A stretch of 64,000 nucleotides of DNA from NCBI RefSeq assembly GCF_902859895.1, contig NZ_CADIKM010000005.1:186001-250000 (forward strand), given 5' to 3'. Below the pieces are notes generated by a model. The model saw nothing but the letters and a program-made list of their open reading frames with translations, was not told the DNA's origin and searched no databases. A program made the translations under genes and the position numbers. How positions within the stretch are numbered: the first letter of the stretch is position 1; each line of letters starts with the position of its first letter. Source of the stretch: Pararobbsia alpina. GTDB taxonomy: Bacteria; Pseudomonadota; Gammaproteobacteria; Burkholderiales; Burkholderiaceae. Below are positions 36,444 through 46,146 of this stretch, one piece after another.

Positions 36444-38009
36444 ATGCAGGCATTCAAGAACATGAAAGTGGTCTCCCAGCTGATCCTGGGTTTTTCCGCC
36501 GTGATCGTGCTGCTGGTCGGGCTCGGGAGTGTCGCGCTCGTTGAGGTCAATGCCGAGAACCAGCACGTGGCCCAGCTTCGCGACAACTGGCTGCCATCGG
36601 TACGCAGCAGCCTGCAAATGCTTGCCGGCCTGCGTGCGATCCGGATCGGCGAATGGGGCGCGGTCGCCGCCGATTCACCCGAGGGTGACAAGAATTCAGA
36701 CAAGATCATCGGGGCTGCGCTGGCCGACTATGCCCGTTCCTCCAGCGCGTTCGCGAAGCTCATGGCCTACCCCGAGGAGAAGGCCGCGTATGCGCATATC
36801 CAGACGTTGATCCCGCAATACATGGACCTGGACCAGAAGGTCCGCTCGATGGCGAAGGAGCGCAAGCGGGACGAAGCCACCACGCTGCTGCACGGTTCGG
36901 CGAACGCGGTGCGCCGTACGCTCGAGAAGGACATCCTCCAGATCGTCGATTTCGAAACCGCGGGTGCGGCGCGCGAGGGGCAGGCGGCCGACGAGGCGTA
37001 TTCGCATGCAATCGTCTTCGTGCTTGGGCTGATCGCGGCAGCCGTGATCCTTGCACTCGGGATTGCGCTGTTCATCGCACGCAATCTGTCGAAGCAACTC
37101 GGCGGCGAACCTCGCGAGGCGGCGGCGCTGGCCGCGCATATCGCCGCCGGCGATGTCAGTGTCGCCGTGCCGCTGAAGGCGGGAGACCGCACGAGCCTGA
37201 TGTATTCGCTCAGCATGATGCGAGACCAGCTGACGTCGATCGTCCAGGGCATCAAGCAGTCGAGCACCTCGATCTCGCTCGCGGCCGACGAAATCGCGCA
37301 AGGCAACAACGATCTGTCGCAGCGTACCGAGGAGCAGGCAGCCTCACTCGAGGAAACGGCCTCGAGCATGGAGCAGCTGACCGCAACCGTTCGTCAGAAC
37401 GCCGACAACGCAAAACAGGCGACCGCGCTCGCGGGCACCGCATCGGAAATCGCCCAGCGCGGCGGCGAAGTCGTGGGTCGGGTGGTCGAGACGATGCACG
37501 GAATCTCCGACAGTTCAGTCAAGGTCGCCGACATCATCAGCGTGATCGAAGGGATCGCGTTCCAGACCAATATCCTGGCCTTGAACGCGGCGGTGGAAGC
37601 GGCACGGGCGGGTGAGCAAGGCCGCGGCTTTGCCGTGGTGGCCGGTGAAGTCCGCACGCTTGCACAGCGCAGTGCGAGCGCGGCGAAGGAAATCAAGGAG
37701 TTGATCGGCGAGTCGGTGACCCGTGTGGATGCCGGCTCGAAGCTGGTCGACGAGGCGGGCAGCACGATCACCGAGATCGTACAGTCGGTGCGGCGCGTGA
37801 CCGACATCATGAGCGAGATCTCGGCGGCATCCGATGAACAAAGCACCGGCATCGAGCAGGTCAACCGCGCGGTCAGCCAGATGGACGAGGTGACCCAGCA
37901 GAACGCCGCGCTCGTCGAACAGGCATCCGCCGCCGCGCAGTCCATGGCACAACAGGCCGAAGAACTGCTCGATGCGGTCTCCGTGTTCAAGCTCGCTCAG
38001 GCGGCCTGA
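36444..38009 (+). CDS. Methyl-accepting chemotaxis protein
   Basis: Inner-membrane chemoreceptor of 521 residues. One membrane segment at about 13-33, a helical periplasmic sensing domain with four-helix-bundle pattern, a second segment at about 190-212, then a cytoplasmic coiled coil with the hairpin tip [40 protein letters not shown]. It has no C-terminal NWETF-like tether. The ATG at 36444 is preferred over a GTG at 36435. The ligand is unknown; it follows the AcnX pair by 69 bases and could sense a related compound, but it may have its own promoter. Confidence 0.92.
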   Translation: MQAFKNMKVVSQLILGFSAVIVLLVGLGSVALVEVNAENQHVAQLRDNWLPSVRSSLQMLAGLRAIRIGEWGAVAADSPEGDKNSDKIIGAALADYARSSSAFAKLMAYPEEKAAYAHIQTLIPQYMDLDQKVRSMAKERKRDEATTLLHGSANAVRRTLEKDILQIVDFETAGAAREGQAADEAYSHAIVFVLGLIAAAVILALGIALFIARNLSKQLGGEPREAAALAAHIAAGDVSVAVPLKAGDRTSLMYSLSMMRDQLTSIVQGIKQSSTSISLAADEIAQGNNDLSQRTEEQAASLEETASSMEQLTATVRQNADNAKQATALAGTASEIAQRGGEVVGRVVETMHGISDSSVKVADIISVIEGIAFQTNILALNAAVEAARAGEQGRGFAVVAGEVRTLAQRSASAAKEIKELIGESVTRVDAGSKLVDEAGSTITEIVQSVRRVTDIMSEISAASDEQSTGIEQVNRAVSQMDEVTQQNAALVEQASAAAQSMAQQAEELLDAVSVFKLAQAA

Positions 38010-38154
38010 GCGGACGCGGGGCTGAGAAAACGATTCAAGAGGGCGCAGTGGAGGGGGGCGGGTAACACGCGATCGGCGACGCAGTTCGCACGGCGTTCCA
38101 GGTGCATCGAGGCAAGCGCCCGCATGAAACGCTTGCGCTTGCCAGCCGGGCAGC

Positions 38155-41082
38155 TCAGGACGACCGTTGCGGGTCCAGAAACTGCGCAAGATGCAGTGCC
38201 TTGCGGCCCCCGGCCTTGAGTGCCTGCGAGCGGCAACTGAACCCGTCGGTGATCAGGCAGGCATCCGCGGGCAATGCGTCGAGATGCGGCTTGAATTCGG
38301 TCGCGCCGATCGTTGCCGCAACGTCGGCCGTCTTTGCCTGATAGCCATAGGCACCGGCCATGCCGCAGCATCCGGTCAAAAGCAGTTTTGCTTCGATGCC
38401 GAGGCGTGCGAACAAGGCGGTCTCGCCGCCCATGCCGCCACATGCCTTCTGATGGCAATGACCATGCAGGTAGGCTTTCTCCGTTTGTGGATGCGCGGGG
38501 ACGGCCGTGCCGGACTTCGCAAGCAGTTCGCCCAGCGTGCATGCGAGTGCAGCCAGCTGCTGTGCGCGATCGTCATCGGGAAGCAGCGAACGAAGCTCGT
38601 CGCGAAACACGGACAGGCAGCTCGGCTCGAGCACGACGAGCGCAATCTTGCGGGCCAGCACGGTGTCGAGCGCGTCGAGGATATCGAGCAGGTTGCGCTT
38701 CGCGGGTTCGAGCATGCCGGCGTCGTAGTAGGGCCGGCCGCAGCAGATATGCTTGCTCAGCAGTTCGACGTGAAAGCCCGCGCCTTCAAGTACGCGAACC
38801 GCGGACTCGAGGACCTCAGGACTGAAATGACTGTTGAAGGTATCGGTCCATAGCAGCACGGTGTGTGTATCCGGCGCGGGTGCAGTATTCGCGAGTACGC
38901 GCGCTGCCGTGTCCGTCTTGCGGAACGTCGTTGCCGCGATCTCCGGAAACAATGCGCTTCGTGCGAAGCCCACGCGAGCGGCGACCGATCGTGCGAGCGG
39001 ATTGCGCATCACGCCGTTGAAGAGGCGGCTGGCGCGTGCAGCGTGTGGCAGCCACTCGCCGAGACATCCGATCAGCGTATCGAGCAGCGGGCGCCGGTTT
39101 CGCGTGTAGTACTTCGCCAGGTATTCGCTTTTGTAGGTCGCCATGTCGACGTGCGTCGGGCATTCGGTCTTGCAGCTCTTGCAGGCGAGGCAGAGGTCGA
39201 GGGCGTCCTTTAGCGCATCGTTGTCCCAGCCGTCGTCGAGCGTATCGCCGCTCAGTGCTTCAAAAAGCAGGCGTGAACGGCCGCGAGTCGAATAGGCTTC
39301 TTCACGTGTGGCCCGATAGCTCGGGCACATGGCTCCGCCCTCGAGTGAACGGCACTTGCCCATGCCGATGCAGCGTTCGGTCTCGCGTGCGAAGGCGAGG
39401 GGGGCATCCGAGCCTGCATAGCGGAAGTGCGTTGCCAAGGTGTTGCGCCGGTAGCCGGGGCCAAGTCTCAGGTTCTCATCGACGCGATGCGCATCGATCA
39501 ATTTGCCGGGGTTCATGCGGCCGTGCGGGTCCCAGATCCGCTTGAACGCGCGAAACGCCTCGATCAGCTCGGGTGGGTACATGATGGGCAGCAGTTCGCC
39601 CTTGGCCTGCCCATCGCCATGCTCGCCGGACAACGAGCCGCCGTATCGGACGACGAGGTGTGCGGCTTCGGTGAGGAACGCACGCCACTGCGCGATGCCC
39701 TCGTGGGTCTTGAGATTGAAGGTGATCCGCGCATGCACGCAGCCGTCGCCGAAGTGGCCGTAGAGGTTCGTCACATAACCGTAGCGTTCCACGAGTGCCG
39801 CGAACTCGCGCAGATACGCGCCGAGCTGGGCGGGTTCGACGGCCGCATCTTCCCAGCCGACGACAGGGTCCGCGGCATTCTCGTTGATCGCCATCGAGGT
39901 GGCTGATGCGCCGGTCTCACGGATCGACCAGAGCCGTTTGATCAGGCCTTCGTCGGCGCAGAGGCGCACGGTTGGCGTACCGGGCAGATCCTGTGCAAGC
40001 GCTTGTGCCCGTTCGCCTGCCGCAAGGGCCTCGGCGTGTGTCGCCGCGCCGAATTCAACCATCAGCCAGGCGGAGCCTTCCGGCAACTCCGCGATATCGG
40101 CGAGGGCGAGGCCGCGTTCGCGCAAGCCGCCGATGATGCCGGTATCGAGGCCTTCCATGGCGACCGCGCCGAGGGGCAGCAACTGAGGCACGGCGTCGGC
40201 GGCAAGATAGATATCCGGAAATCCGTAGACCACGAGCACGCGCGCGGGCAGGCGTTCGATCAAGCGCATTTCCGCCTGGAGCACGGTGACGCAGGTGCCC
40301 TCGGAGCCGACCACGGCACGCGAGATATTGAAGCCATTCTCGGGAAGCAGCTGGTCGAGGCTGTAGCCGGAGACGCGCCGCTTGATGGTCGGGAAGCCGG
40401 TGCGGATCGCATCGGCATAGTCATCGGCAAGAGTCTTGAGTGCGCGCACGATGTCGGCGCGGCGTCCGCCCGCGGCGAGGTGCGAGCGATACGTGGCGTC
40501 GTCGGTCGGTCCGACCCAGAAGCGCTCACCGTCGACGGTCAGCACTTCGAGGCGCTCGACGTTTTCGGCGGTCTTGCCTGCGCGTACCGAGTGCGCGCCG
40601 CAAGAGTTATTGCCGATCATGCCGCCGAGGGTGCATCGGCTATGGGTGGCGGGATCGGGGCCGAATGCGAGGCCATGGTGGGCGGCTGCGGTATTGAGTT
40701 GATCGCAGACGACGCCGGGCTCGACGATCGCGAGGCGCCGGTCCCGGTCGATCGAGACGATCGAGTTCAGGTGCATCGAATGGTCGAGCACGACGGCGGT
40801 GTTGACTGACTGGCCGCACATGGAGGTGCCGGCGCCACGGGGCAGAACGGCTGCCTGGGCTTCGTTGGCGGCCCGCACGGCGCCGACGAGTTCGTCGATC
40901 GTGCGTGGCAGGACGACGCAGAGCGGCACTTGCCGGTAGTTCGATGCTTCAGATGCGTAGGCTGCGCGGGTGCCTGAATCGAAACGGACGTCGGCGCCCG
41001 TATCGGCGAGCAGTTGCCGGAGTCTGACGAGCTGATTGAGGTCTTGCCGGGAAGTCGGAGCGGTTTCGAGGGCGGAGGTCAT
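38155..41082 (-). CDS. FAD-linked dehydrogenase/Fe-S oxidoreductase fusion, YdiJ type
   Basis: Protein of 975 residues starting MTSALETAPTSRQDLNQLVR. Domains in order: FAD-binding type 4 (VVLPRTIDELVGAVRAANEA, LPRGAGTSMCGQSVNTAVVL, GGMIGNNSCGAHSVRAGKTA), FAD oxidase C-terminal (YGGSLSGEHGDGQAKGELLP), a ferredoxin-like part (CIGMGKCRSLEGGAMCPSY and CLACKSCKTECPTHVDMA), then two cysteine-rich CCG-type segments. This is the layout of E. coli YdiJ, a D-2-hydroxyglutarate dehydrogenase; related fusions oxidise D-lactate. The upstream ATG at 41121 adds 13 unlike residues. It converges with the chemoreceptor gene. Confidence 0.9.
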   Translation of the reverse strand: MTSALETAPTSRQDLNQLVRLRQLLADTGADVRFDSGTRAAYASEASNYRQVPLCVVLPRTIDELVGAVRAANEAQAAVLPRGAGTSMCGQSVNTAVVLDHSMHLNSIVSIDRDRRLAIVEPGVVCDQLNTAAAHHGLAFGPDPATHSRCTLGGMIGNNSCGAHSVRAGKTAENVERLEVLTVDGERFWVGPTDDATYRSHLAAGGRRADIVRALKTLADDYADAIRTGFPTIKRRVSGYSLDQLLPENGFNISRAVVGSEGTCVTVLQAEMRLIERLPARVLVVYGFPDIYLAADAVPQLLPLGAVAMEGLDTGIIGGLRERGLALADIAELPEGSAWLMVEFGAATHAEALAAGERAQALAQDLPGTPTVRLCADEGLIKRLWSIRETGASATSMAINENAADPVVGWEDAAVEPAQLGAYLREFAALVERYGYVTNLYGHFGDGCVHARITFNLKTHEGIAQWRAFLTEAAHLVVRYGGSLSGEHGDGQAKGELLPIMYPPELIEAFRAFKRIWDPHGRMNPGKLIDAHRVDENLRLGPGYRRNTLATHFRYAGSDAPLAFARETERCIGMGKCRSLEGGAMCPSYRATREEAYSTRGRSRLLFEALSGDTLDDGWDNDALKDALDLCLACKSCKTECPTHVDMATYKSEYLAKYYTRNRRPLLDTLIGCLGEWLPHAARASRLFNGVMRNPLARSVAARVGFARSALFPEIAATTFRKTDTAARVLANTAPAPDTHTVLLWTDTFNSHFSPEVLESAVRVLEGAGFHVELLSKHICCGRPYYDAGMLEPAKRNLLDILDALDTVLARKIALVVLEPSCLSVFRDELRSLLPDDDRAQQLAALACTLGELLAKSGTAVPAHPQTEKAYLHGHCHQKACGGMGGETALFARLGIEAKLLLTGCCGMAGAYGYQAKTADVAATIGATEFKPHLDALPADACLITDGFSCRSQALKAGGRKALHLAQFLDPQRSS

Positions 41083-41294
41083 GAGAGAGGTATCGGCGCA
41101 TGTTGCCGCCCGTCGCCGCATGTCGTTGCATGCGGCGACGGGCGTCCATCGACGATCTTACCCCCCAGACATGAATTCGTCGTGAGAGGCGGCCCGTTGA
41201 CCGTGGGCAATTCGCCGCACCACGTCAGACGGGAAACCCATCGTCCTGCAGTGCGCCTGGCGGCGCGCGGCAGGGCCGAGGGATTGCTCGCCGA

Positions 41295-42494
41295 TTAGAA
41301 GCGATGCCTCATGCCAACCGAGACGACCACTTGTTGGTTGTTCGCGGAGGGATCCAGGCTATAGACGCTGGCATCGAACGCGGAATTGCCGTTTCCACCG
41401 CTGACGCGCTGATAGACGCCTTCCAGGTAGACATCGGTGCGCGGCGAAAACAGGTAATCGGCCTGAGCCATCACCTGGTTCCAATGCGGCGAGGCATCCG
41501 TGGAAGTGCCCGTCGCCCCGCCGAACCCACCCGTCGTGTACGTGTAGGACGCGCCAAGGGCGAAATTCGGGTGCACGAAATAGCGGCCGTTCAGTTCGAA
41601 GTTGTCGAACTTCATATAGCTGCCACTGAGCGCGCCGGTGGCGGTGCTGCCACCCTGCCAGAGACCTGTCACGTTGTAAGTGACAGAATGGGTCCAGATG
41701 GCGCCGATGGACGACTGGCCGAACTTGTACTGGACACCGGCGCCGAAGATTTGTTGGTCGCCGCCCGTCGTCAGCGCGTCGCCGTCGCCGTTGCTCACGG
41801 CGCCTACGAGGTTGGCTGCGTTGGCCGTACGGTTGACTTGAATATACGCGGCCGCGGCATTGAACGCGCCATACGAATAGCTCGCGCCCATGCTGAATGC
41901 GCTATCCATGTTGAACGCGCCAGCGTCATCGGAGAACGCATACATCGCCCCGGCCTTGAAACCGTTGACCGAGACGCTGCTGAACTTGATCGAATTGTTC
42001 AGACGCATGTCGTTGTCAAGGTTGTCATTGTCGTACGGATGGTCGGCAAGATTGCCGCCGAAACCCGAACCCGTCGCGCTCATCGGTGCGACGTAGTCGA
42101 CCATGAAATCGTATTGACGGCCGAGCGTAACCGTACCGTACTCGCTCGAGCGCAGACCGACCCACGCTTGCCGGCCAAACAAGTCTCCACCGTTCTTCGC
42201 GGCACCCGTGTTCGTGGCGAAGCCGTTCTCGAGCCAGAACACCGCGCTCAGGCCACCGCCGAGGTCTTCCGAGCCGCGCACGCCAAAGCGCGAGGTGGAG
42301 AGGTTTCCGCTTTGCATCGAATAGAAGCTCGACCCTTGCGTCGGGGAGCCCGTCACGCGTGCATTGCTCTGATACACGAGACCGGTGTCGACAATCCCGA
42401 AAAGCGTGACGCTGCTTTGAGCATGTGCGGCCCCCGCCACAACCATGGCCGACACAGCGGCCAGATATCGCATCTTGATCAAACCACACTCCAT
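41295..42494 (-). CDS. Outer membrane porin, Gram-negative trimeric type
   Basis: General diffusion porin of 399 residues. The signal peptide includes MRYLAAVSAMVVAGAAHAQ, and the mature protein begins SSVTLFGIVDTGLVYQSN, the standard start of betaproteobacterial porins. Sixteen amphipathic strands are expected; the constriction-loop region has GRQYDFMVDYVAP and the protein ends with a phenylalanine (MRHRF), the outer-membrane assembly signal. The start at 42494 (MECGLIK) or 42473 (MRYL) is uncertain; the upstream frame to 42680 is not protein-like. Confidence 0.95.
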   Translation of the reverse strand: MECGLIKMRYLAAVSAMVVAGAAHAQSSVTLFGIVDTGLVYQSNARVTGSPTQGSSFYSMQSGNLSTSRFGVRGSEDLGGGLSAVFWLENGFATNTGAAKNGGDLFGRQAWVGLRSSEYGTVTLGRQYDFMVDYVAPMSATGSGFGGNLADHPYDNDNLDNDMRLNNSIKFSSVSVNGFKAGAMYAFSDDAGAFNMDSAFSMGASYSYGAFNAAAAYIQVNRTANAANLVGAVSNGDGDALTTGGDQQIFGAGVQYKFGQSSIGAIWTHSVTYNVTGLWQGGSTATGALSGSYMKFDNFELNGRYFVHPNFALGASYTYTTGGFGGATGTSTDASPHWNQVMAQADYLFSPRTDVYLEGVYQRVSGGNGNSAFDASVYSLDPSANNQQVVVSVGMRHRF

Positions 42495-42923
42495 TCCAAG
42501 TTTATCTTCCTCGTTGAGCGATCGGCGATCGGTCTGGAAAGAACGCGTGGAGTATAAAGTTTGGGTTAATTGCGATGGATGCAGCATTTTGGAAAATCCC
42601 AATTTCAAATTCGGATCGGGATTTTCACAAATCTTTAACAATCCTGTGTCGTTACCGGCTAACGGTTGTTCGCGGTACAAGATTCAAGGCAATCCGCTCG
42701 ACCGCGGCCCGCGCCAACGCTCAATTCCGATGAGCCTCTCCCCCTCGTGTCTCAAATTCGCCACATGCGGAAAATACGTTTTTTTAGTAGGGTCTTAGTG
42801 ATGTAATAAACAGGCGCTGAATAAGAAGTCCTCAGCGAATGACTGCGTGAAATTTTAATGAACGAATGGCCGTCGTTTATTAAATATATTTTAAGTTTGA
42901 GGGTTGGCGAGCGTTTTGCCAAG
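42495..42923. other. Intergenic region: porin control region
   Basis: About 430 lower-GC bases between the porin gene and the terminator of the next minus-strand operon. It holds the presumed porin promoter and untranslated leader. The open frame at 42445-42798 (+) has no ribosome binding site and overlaps the porin start. No other feature is clear. Confidence 0.5.
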
Positions 42924-42955
42924 AAAAAACAGGGCTGGCGGGGAGGGCCAGCTCT
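42924..42955 (-). terminator. Rho-independent terminator of the GST-cupin operon
   Basis: On the minus strand AGAGCTGGC / GCCAGCCCT form a 9-bp stem (one G-T pair), seven-base loop, followed by a six-T run (complement of 42924-42929). It lies about 40 bases after the cupin stop codon. Confidence 0.8.
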
Positions 42956-42996
42956 GTGTCGATCTCACTTGAAAAACAGTGGAACGACCAACACCG

Positions 42997-43662
42997 CTAG
43001 CCCAGACGGGCGAGGTGGCCGGTCTTGACCCAGACTCGACAGCCATAGGCGCCTGCAGTCGCATGCAGCGATGCTCCTGGAGGGAGCCTGAGCCAAGATT
43101 GGGGGGTGAACCTTTCGCCGCCTTCCTCGAAGCTGCCGTCGAGTACCAACAGTTCGATCCCGCCATCCACGACCCACTCAATCGCGGCATCACGCGCCCA
43201 TCGCTCGATGCGCACGTCTTCGTGCGCATCCGCATGCAGCGGCATCAGATGGACGCCTGGGCGTGTCGGCACAGCGAGAAACTCAAGCTTGCCCGTGTCG
43301 ATACGCACAACCGTGCGGTCCTCTGAGTCGAACTGCCGCAATTTGACGAAAATCGTGCAGCCCTGCTGCGAGCCCGGCGTATGAGTCGAGCCTGGCGGAT
43401 TACGCACATAGGAACCTGAGGGGAAATCGCCATGCTCGTCGGAGAAGACTCCGTCGAGCACCATGAACTCCTCGCCCCCGCCATGGGTGTGCGCATTGAA
43501 GCGGCTCTCGGCAGCATAGCGCACGATCGACGTAGCACGAGCAACCTCGGCGCCGATGCGGTCGAGCATACGCCGCTCGATGCCGATGACGGGAGAGGGC
43601 ACCCAGGGAAGATGGGCGGCGTGTACCGCAACGCGCCGGGTGAAGTCTGCGTTCAGTTCCAT
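42997..43662 (-). CDS. ChrR-like bicupin protein
   Basis: Protein of 221 residues with two cupin barrels, resembling the C-terminal cupin domain of the anti-sigma factor ChrR. The first barrel has the metal motif FNAHTHGGGEEFMVLDG and a distal PGSTHTPGSQQGC; the second (GIELLVLDGSFEEGGERFTP) has lost the His pair. The zinc-binding anti-sigma N-terminus is absent and no ECF sigma gene is near, so it is probably an enzyme-like or sensing cupin rather than an anti-sigma factor. It lies 21 bases after the GST gene on the same strand. Confidence 0.75.
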   Translation of the reverse strand: MELNADFTRRVAVHAAHLPWVPSPVIGIERRMLDRIGAEVARATSIVRYAAESRFNAHTHGGGEEFMVLDGVFSDEHGDFPSGSYVRNPPGSTHTPGSQQGCTIFVKLRQFDSEDRTVVRIDTGKLEFLAVPTRPGVHLMPLHADAHEDVRIERWARDAAIEWVVDGGIELLVLDGSFEEGGERFTPQSWLRLPPGASLHATAGAYGCRVWVKTGHLARLG

Positions 43663-43683
43663 CGCGCTACGGCGTTCCCGAGT

Positions 43684-44313
43684 TCAGGCTTGGCTAGCCG
43701 CGATACTTGGCCGCGCTGCGACGCGGGCGCGCCACGCCTGGAGATTCGTCAGTGTATCGGGTACGTCGATCTTCAGGAAATCAGCGAGACCCAGGCCGGC
43801 GAATGCGGTGATGTCGACCATGGAGAAACTCTCGCCAGCAAGGTAGGGTTGTCGGCTCAAGACCTGGTTCAGATAGTGCATGCCGGCCATTGCGCGCTTG
43901 AGGTTTTTCTCGCCCCACTCGCGGTTCTGATAGAGCTCGATCTCTGCACCCAAACCCGGTGTGGCGTGGTGGAAGTAGGTCCCCAGGGCGTCCATCAGTT
44001 CGGCTTCGGCCCGGCGCTGCATCATGTGAACGATCGCACGCTCCTTGCCGTTGCGGCCCGTAAGCGTCGACTCGCCCTGCACGTGGTCGAGGTACACGGT
44101 GATCGCGGTGCACTCGGAGATCGTCGTGCCGTCATCGAGCTCAAGCACGGGTACCGTGCCTGAAGGATTCTTTGCAAAAAACTCCGGAGTCCTGTGTGCG
44201 CCGTTAGGCAGATCGACATGAACAAATTCGATCTGGTCGGTCAGGCCTTTCTCTGCTACTGCGATACGAACCCGAGCGGGATTGGCGAAACCTTTAAAGT
44301 CGTAAATCTTCAC
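43684..44313 (-). CDS. Glutathione S-transferase
   Basis: Protein of 209 residues. The thioredoxin-like N-terminal domain starts MKIYDFKGFANPARVRIAVA and has the conserved cis-Pro segment NPSGTVPVLELDDGTTISEC, where Glu-Cys/Ser binds glutathione; the helical C-terminal domain has QPYLAGESFSMVDITAFAGL. Start codon is GTG at 44313, 8 bases after GGAG. The Ser/Tyr of the active site would lie near FANPARV. Cotranscribed with the bicupin gene, suggesting a detoxification or oxidative-stress role. Confidence 0.9.
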   Translation of the reverse strand: MKIYDFKGFANPARVRIAVAEKGLTDQIEFVHVDLPNGAHRTPEFFAKNPSGTVPVLELDDGTTISECTAITVYLDHVQGESTLTGRNGKERAIVHMMQRRAEAELMDALGTYFHHATPGLGAEIELYQNREWGEKNLKRAMAGMHYLNQVLSRQPYLAGESFSMVDITAFAGLGLADFLKIDVPDTLTNLQAWRARVAARPSIAASQA

Positions 44314-44493
44314 TTCTAATGCTCCGATACATGATATTCAACAAGCTGATATAGGGACGGGCTCACAGCACGGCCCTGTTTGAGTCTACATACTTCTTGC
44401 CATACGTGCAGGCATGCTAACGGTAGGGAAGGCGAGTCCGGCCGGCCAGCTGCGCACTTGTGCGCGAGCTCATGTGCAGGAGCAAGAACAGAG

Positions 44494-44751
44494 ATGTCGA
44501 AATCTACGGATGGCGAACGACTCTTTTATTGTGCGTTCTATTGCGCACAGAAAGAAAAGGGACTGACGGCCAGGCTGCATCATCAGAAAGAGGGTTCTAT
44601 ATCGCCCGTTTCAGGGGCACAACTCAACCCGGATGATTCTCGACGCAGTGCGCTGGTGATCGGCGGCTATCTGAACTGCGAGCCCGAATCGATTGAGGAG
44701 AAAATCTCACGCCCGATGCTGGCAACTCGCATAGGCTGTGCTCGTCATTGA
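44494..44751 (+). CDS. Small hypothetical protein
   Basis: Protein of 85 residues, MSKSTDGERLFYCAFYCAQK at the start. AGGAGC lies 11-12 bases upstream of the ATG at 44494, a little far; the frame is open from 44380 with a Cys/His-rich stretch. The end carries LNPDDSRRSALVIGGYLNCE. A terminator follows at 44781. No family recognised; the terminator and open frame give moderate support. Confidence 0.4.
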   Translation: MSKSTDGERLFYCAFYCAQKEKGLTARLHHQKEGSISPVSGAQLNPDDSRRSALVIGGYLNCEPESIEEKISRPMLATRIGCARH

Positions 44752-44780
44752 GCTGGGTGGGCAAATGATCCACGGGTTCT

Positions 44781-44806
44781 CCCCGCGATAGGAGCGCGGG
44801 GCTTTT
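44781..44806 (+). terminator. Rho-independent terminator
   Basis: Perfect stem CCCCGCG/CGCGGGG (44781-44787 with 44795-44801), seven-base loop, then CTTTT. It lies 29 bases after the small ORF. Confidence 0.75.
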
Positions 44807-44905
44807 GCTATGACCACGATAGAGCCAGCCTAAGCGGACGGCTCAGAGGAGTGAAGGGCCTTTTCTTCGATGGGGAATTTTCGCCCATTCACGCCTGTCT
44901 CGCCG

Positions 44906-45367
44906 TCACCCGGCGCGGGTGCTGCCGCGGTGACTCGTCAGTGACCCAACCCCCTCTGCGGCGCGTGCATTGTCGACACTGATACGGCCCGCTCCCGTCA
45001 CGTTTAGCAGCAAGAACCCCCCCGCAATGCCGATGTTTTTCCAGAAGTGGACGGTCATGTCGTGGTGCATGACGGGATCGGCTATGTTCCAGAAATCGTG
45101 TCCGAGGATCGCCGTGGCTACCGTATAGACCGCCATGACCAGCGCAAGCGGCTGTACCTTGAAGCCGACGATCAGGAACAAGCCGCCTATCAGATCGAGA
45201 GCGGTCGAAAGCGGCGCTGCGATCGACACGAACGGCAGGCCCACTGAATGCAGGTATGCGACGAAGTCTTCATATCCTGCCAGTTTCATCAGACCGCCCC
45301 ACAGGAACAAAACCGCCAGGGCAATGCGTGCTAAGAGGATCACACCAGAATCGAGGGAACGCGTCAT
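44906..45367 (-). CDS. DoxX-family membrane protein
   Basis: Inner-membrane protein of 153 residues with four predicted helices. Family features are LLARIALAVLFLWGGLMKLA, the loop GLPFVSIAAPLSTALDLIGG and FWKNIGIAGGFLLL near the end. DoxX proteins take part in redox processes with partners such as SodA in some bacteria; the exact role here is unknown. The ATG at 45367 (MTRSLDSG) is preferred to 45454 because the upstream part is Arg-rich and unlike the family. Confidence 0.85.
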   Translation of the reverse strand: MTRSLDSGVILLARIALAVLFLWGGLMKLAGYEDFVAYLHSVGLPFVSIAAPLSTALDLIGGLFLIVGFKVQPLALVMAVYTVATAILGHDFWNIADPVMHHDMTVHFWKNIGIAGGFLLLNVTGAGRISVDNARAAEGVGSLTSHRGSTRAG

Positions 45368-46146
45368 GAGAGGGAACGTCAGTGAACGAATAAGGCCGGG
45401 CCGTGCAAGGTCAGGAACTGCGCCGACAGGATGTCTGCGGCGTCTGGATTTCATTAATAAGGGGTTGCGACACGAAACTCCTTCCGCTCAACCCCAAATG
45501 AACGTGCCTACCAGAGTACATGCTGCAAATCTTCGGAGTGTTGTCCTTTCCATAGTCGACTCAACGAGCGTCGTGGAGGGGGCCAACCATGGGGGGAAGT
45601 CATTCCGCAGTGCGACGCAATCGATTGCACAAATATAGCGCGGAGCACCAACTAAAAAACTAGGGGTTTACCACACACAGCGGATTTTTTTTACGCTAGA
45701 CGCAAAACACCTTCTCGTTGGAAGCGCCAATACGAGCACCTTACGGGGGATTTTGATCCCCTACGTCTTCGCCTGGACACGGTATGGAGGCTGCGTCAAC
45801 AAAATGCAATCGGTTGCATTTTTCCTCCATGGATATGCGTGCTTACTCGACGTTGGCGGGCTCAGGGGGAGCCTGCGTCCTGCACGAAGGTGAGATCGGG
45901 TGAAAGGAAAATGGTCGATCAACAGCCGTTTCCACTCCATCTGCGAGGATCCTGTTGGTGTGTGCGGATCCAAGCGGTGGATGCTGCAGACCAACGCCAA
46001 CGCCAACGCCAACGCCAACGCCAACGCCAACGCCAACGCCAACGCCAACGCCAACGCGAGCAAGAGGCGCGTCCGCAGAGGTACCCGCGGCACAATACTG
46101 CCGCAGCACGTCTGTGCGAGGGGGCCAGACGTGCTGCGGAAGGTGG
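45368..46146. other. Intergenic region with hexanucleotide repeat
   Basis: About 780 bases without a supported gene. The first half is lower in GC and probably carries the doxX promoter; a GGGGAT/ATCCCC hairpin is at 45746-45761. The second half carries the 11-copy repeat at 45991. Frames that cross the repeat on both strands (for example 45761-46093 minus, 45900-46259 plus) are open only because a 6-base unit cannot introduce stops. Confidence 0.5.
45991..46056. repeat. Hexanucleotide tandem repeat (CCAACG)x11
   Basis: Eleven exact copies of CCAACG, 66 bases, with no variant unit. The copy number of such perfect repeats is likely to vary between isolates. In the possible minus-strand frame it would code for an Leu-Ala repeat, on the plus strand for Asn-Ala or Arg-Gln. 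Confidence 0.95.

Noticed and set aside
45761-46093. Frame with an Ala-Leu repeat that could be read as a hydrophobic export signal
   Set aside because: It comes from the hexanucleotide repeat; the GTG start has no ribosome binding site, and the rest of the frame is not conserved-looking.
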